A stretch of DNA of 38,151 nucleotides, from positions 1 to 38,151 of the forward strand of contig NZ_JBQAJM010000023.1 of the NCBI RefSeq assembly GCF_052030685.1, given 5' to 3'. The translations under genes and the position numbers were made by a program. Positions 36,501 to 38,151 of the stretch are shown piece by piece; within the stretch, counting starts at the first letter, position 1; the number at the start of each line of letters is the position of its first letter. The stretch is from Caedibacter sp052030685. Lineage in GTDB: Bacteria; Pseudomonadota; Gammaproteobacteria; Francisellales; Francisellaceae. The notes under the pieces were generated by a model that ran no database searches, was not told the DNA's origin, and worked only from the letters and a program-made list of their open reading frames with translations.

Positions 36501-36542
36501 CTAGGCACTGTGAGCGGCACCGTTTGTGATCGACCATCTTAG
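33540..36542 (+). CDS. Asp-box (BNR/sortilin-like) beta-propeller protein with Ig-like and chitin-binding modules
   Basis: The product has 1,000 residues. An N-terminal hydrophobic segment (about 5-30) is either a membrane anchor or an uncleaved signal. A run of nine Asp (33684-33710) follows. Residues about 90-770 contain Asp-box repeats typical of tandem seven-bladed propellers (YTDNDGTTW about 184, VSIDDGSHF about 226, STDGGASW about 318, STDKGDNW about 635, SEDDGTTM about 683), with DIVIGTQDQGDETSF as in VPS10/GH74-like proteins. About 780-880 is an ASH/choice-of-anchor-D Ig-like domain with a Cys pair. Two CBM5/12-type modules end the protein (about 890-942 and 945-993; AYHSGDVVAYNDNEYQAKWW matches the chitinase module). 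It probably binds chitin at the cell surface. Whether it is an enzyme is unknown. GGGGGG precedes the ATG. Confidence 0.82.
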   Translation: MKRRIQLIIIALLMLMLGISISMYLQYLYYQHDNQIRYNAKPMSMIVGDDDDDDDDDTRPKLSEKNRDRSPSEAKQIHQELQLLKNSQSVAHPQYGTWLSKGPDNQPGCWQMTEFDERDNTVWGMTCGHSGGTQSIFKGSLAGDDFKLISGQLPYRFNSMIFTQSTDHKQRLLVAINNGQIKYTDNDGTTWQSSQGLLDNITQLIINRQTDTGQWKLYATDDQRVYVSIDDGSHFSVLEDFGSKQKMSLYSPRYNNQPNNGNVYLTRNGNFYQLKNNESTFTKLGSWQYKPSDRFVIGGDSRLLIICNRDDDYKYLTSTDGGASWVMQPGSSYPGDFISTDPENPNILIGGYMNPAFSFDGAKSFLTPNIWWMHQVALPNDQDMRSRVRIHADHGSSQFFYDKSGKLFTLNSTDGGIYRSYKDWTITDINQWTTGEYYDYQLPNEVYYNITLYGAQTAEIYRQSMVTGWQNPDDIVIGTQDQGDETSFSQTDQDSLLHFTQAPYGDGGTFISSELSHVIWQLRGNNPVSITPPAPEYNGSNFLGIRAISTDHALTLPIPYSANFRVMIDKEHPDNIVWIWNASKLFEAIWSNENQTYTLKYSSPNNSSGNFSGFDQYSADPNILYVIRGNSLYRSTDKGDNWLLISDHLPMNETSDCVLWVSPVDYKNILFYCPASTNNSWYSEDDGTTMQNVSGILPHSALIAQKLQGTPDGRLVFVGTTLGPFVFDTLLRQWFSLLDAKTPIFMTQDISYIPSINTIRFGTWGLGIYDFQITINPKLAFSQDKIDFNTSQQQSVTTKQITITNIGLVSAKLGKVTGLSHPLSTNFSQQCESKVLFTGDSCTFSINMDTSNVISGSQTATINIENSQITSDLTVNYHIVNDCQDPNAKQYPDFGDTTQDHYNAGDVVNYHKYLWQAQYWVSKNVVPTTPNSGWKLFEIPKGIVFKWDSSIAYHSGDVVAYNDNEYQAKWWTRGNKPSSKMYGQWKDLGTVSGTVCDRPS

Positions 36543-36572
36543 CGCCCGCTTAAACAGAGACATACCTTTCCA

Positions 36573-38151
36573 CTATTTAAAATAAAACCACTTAGAATAA
36601 ATAAAATCTAAATTATTATAAGTTGGATCATAGCCACCAATGCGTGGTTTAACTAAGTTAGTGTATGTCGCATTATAAATTGGAATAGTCAAATAGGCAT
36701 TCATTGCCGTAGTTAAAGCGCTTCTCATGTAATGATTATAATCTTTATGATTTATAGCATGAGTCGCTGCTTGATAATCTTTATTGATTGAGGGGATACA
36801 AGAGCCTCCACTATTAGATGGTGCATTACAGGTCAATGCGTAAACAAATTCATTTACCGCATTAATACTTGCATTACTGCCCATTCTCGCGATATCAAAG
36901 TTGCCTTTATTTACCTCCTCAATATAGACTTTCCATTCATCATTATGCAACTTGACATCAATACTATCTTTAAATGCCTGCTGCCACATTTGCATGACAG
37001 AAAGTGCTATTTGCTTATTATATTCGCTGGTGTTATAGCTCAACTCAAAATGCAACGGATGTTTTGCGCTAAATCCTGCTGCCATCAATAATTTTTTAGC
37101 TTCAACAATTCGTTTTGACATCGACCAATTAACCCAAGCATAAGATGGAAGTGTCTTATACAGTTCTTTAAACGCACCATGCTGTATACTATCAGGTGCT
37201 ACACCATAAGCAGGTGTTCTACCCATACCGACCAACTGATCTGTAATCAGATGGCGATCGATAACCATATTTAATGCTTTTCGTACACGGATATCTTGAA
37301 ACGCTGGTTTTTTCATATTAATCCAGTAATAAACAACCGCTAAATAAGGTACGTTATAAACTTGATCTGTAAACTGTGATTTTAACTTTGATAATTTGAC
37401 ACCTGACGGCGTATCTGTAAAGTCAACAGAACCGGCTCGATAATGGTTATAACCGTCTAAAGCATTTGTCGGCAAAAATTTGATAAATGGAATTCTCACA
37501 TTTTTCTCATCCCAATAGTAAGGATTTTTCTCTTCCAATAAGTAGCCATTCACCACCCATTTTTTAAGCATATACGCCCCATTGCCGACAATATGCCCAG
37601 GTTGTATCCATTGATTCCCCCATTTTTTAATGGCTGGTTGATATAATGGAAACATGATCGGTACAGCAAGACTTTGTAAGAAAGTGGGTGATGGAACCTC
37701 TAGCGTAATCTGCAACGTATCCTTTGAAAGGGCTTTAATGGCTAAATCTTTTGTTGGTAATTGCCCATTAATAACCTGCTTACCATTTTTAATTGGCAAA
37801 AAGAATACGTTCTGCGGAGAGGCTTGTGCTGGATCTGCATTTCTTCTAAATGCATAAACAAAGTCTTCTGCGGTTACCGGCTCTCCGTTTGACCATTTCG
37901 CATTTTTACGTAAGTGGAATGTATATACAAGCCCATCACTTGAGATATCCCATGAATTTGCCACACCTGGTACAACTTGATTGCTTTGATTCAAATTAAC
38001 TAATCCCTCAAATAAATCTGCGATGACTCTATACGAAACATCATCAGCACCCACTGAACTTCCTGGGTCAAGGGCACGGCTGTCCCATCTAAAAACCTTG
38101 AGCCAAAATAGTGCTTAAAGTCTGATTTCCCCAGGCTGCTTTCTTACGCAA
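36573..38151 (-). pseudogene. Peptide/oligopeptide ABC transporter substrate-binding protein (OppA-like), N terminus frameshifted and cut by window edge
   Basis: The intact frame (38106-36573) encodes SBP family 5: ALDPGSSVGADDVSYRVIADLFEGLVNLN, VPGVANSWDISSDGLVYTFHLRKNAKWSNGEPVTAEDFVYAFRR, a central VYYWINMKKPAFQDIRVRKALNMVIDR and a C-terminal PIYNATYTNLVKPRIGGYDP. These proteins bind peptides in the periplasm for an Opp-type permease. The first ATG-like codon (GTG 38054) would delete the conserved DPGSS start. Upstream, residues LSTILAQGF lie in another frame ending at TAG. Deleting one base of the A5 run (38091-38095) would join them as AQGFRWDSRALDPGSS. So the gene has a one-base insertion or a sequencing error. 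The signal peptide is outside the window. No permease genes are in the window. Confidence 0.8.

Noticed and set aside
1..38151. tRNA, rRNA, integrase or phage genes
   Set aside because: I saw none; the only mobile component is the RAYT/REP unit.

Overview
The window looks like a chromosomal segment (possibly a whole contig) from an AT-rich gammaproteobacterium. Protein styles point towards Francisella and its relatives such as Fastidiosibacteraceae/Cysteiniphilum: an LbtU/DUF3573-type outer-membrane porin, a class-I PPK2, a TcyP-like symporter, a modular GH18 chitinase and many small lipoproteins. This placement is inferred from recognised protein families, not from a marker-gene analysis.

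Layout. 1-7772 is mostly housekeeping on the minus strand. It holds the C-terminal part of a linear-amide (choloylglycine/penicillin acylase) hydrolase, fadH, a REP palindrome array with its RAYT transposase, then ispG, transaldolase, epmA and ppk2. 7965-13304 (plus strand) carries a lipoprotein with a thaumatin-like domain, a small membrane protein, a cystine/dicarboxylate-type symporter and a beta-propeller-like lipoprotein. 13293-16146 (minus) is a tight three-gene cassette: GT2 glycosyltransferase, hexapeptide acyltransferase and MFS exporter. 16421-17665 is the porin with its own terminator and an inverted repeat in its leader.

18027-25437 (minus) is a compact chaperone-usher pilus operon (pilin, usher, chaperone, large putative tip adhesin) followed by an O-antigen-ligase-type membrane enzyme that could glycosylate a surface product. 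Just upstream lie two tandem LysR-type regulators (25734-27536). The first of these is split by a frameshift and preceded by a 38-bp palindrome. 28031-36542 is a divergent chitin locus: a 1,678-residue secreted chitinase facing a 1,000-residue Asp-box propeller protein. Both carry CBM5/12-type chitin-binding modules. The right edge holds a peptide-binding protein of an ABC transporter with a frameshift near its N terminus.

Taken together, the accessory part reads as surface attachment and polymer degradation (pilus, chitin binding, chitinase, porin, peptide and cystine uptake). Three genes (at about 57, 27,185 and 38,093) appear frameshifted by one base, at or near short homopolymers. They may be real pseudogenes or residual sequencing errors, and two of them sit at the window edges.
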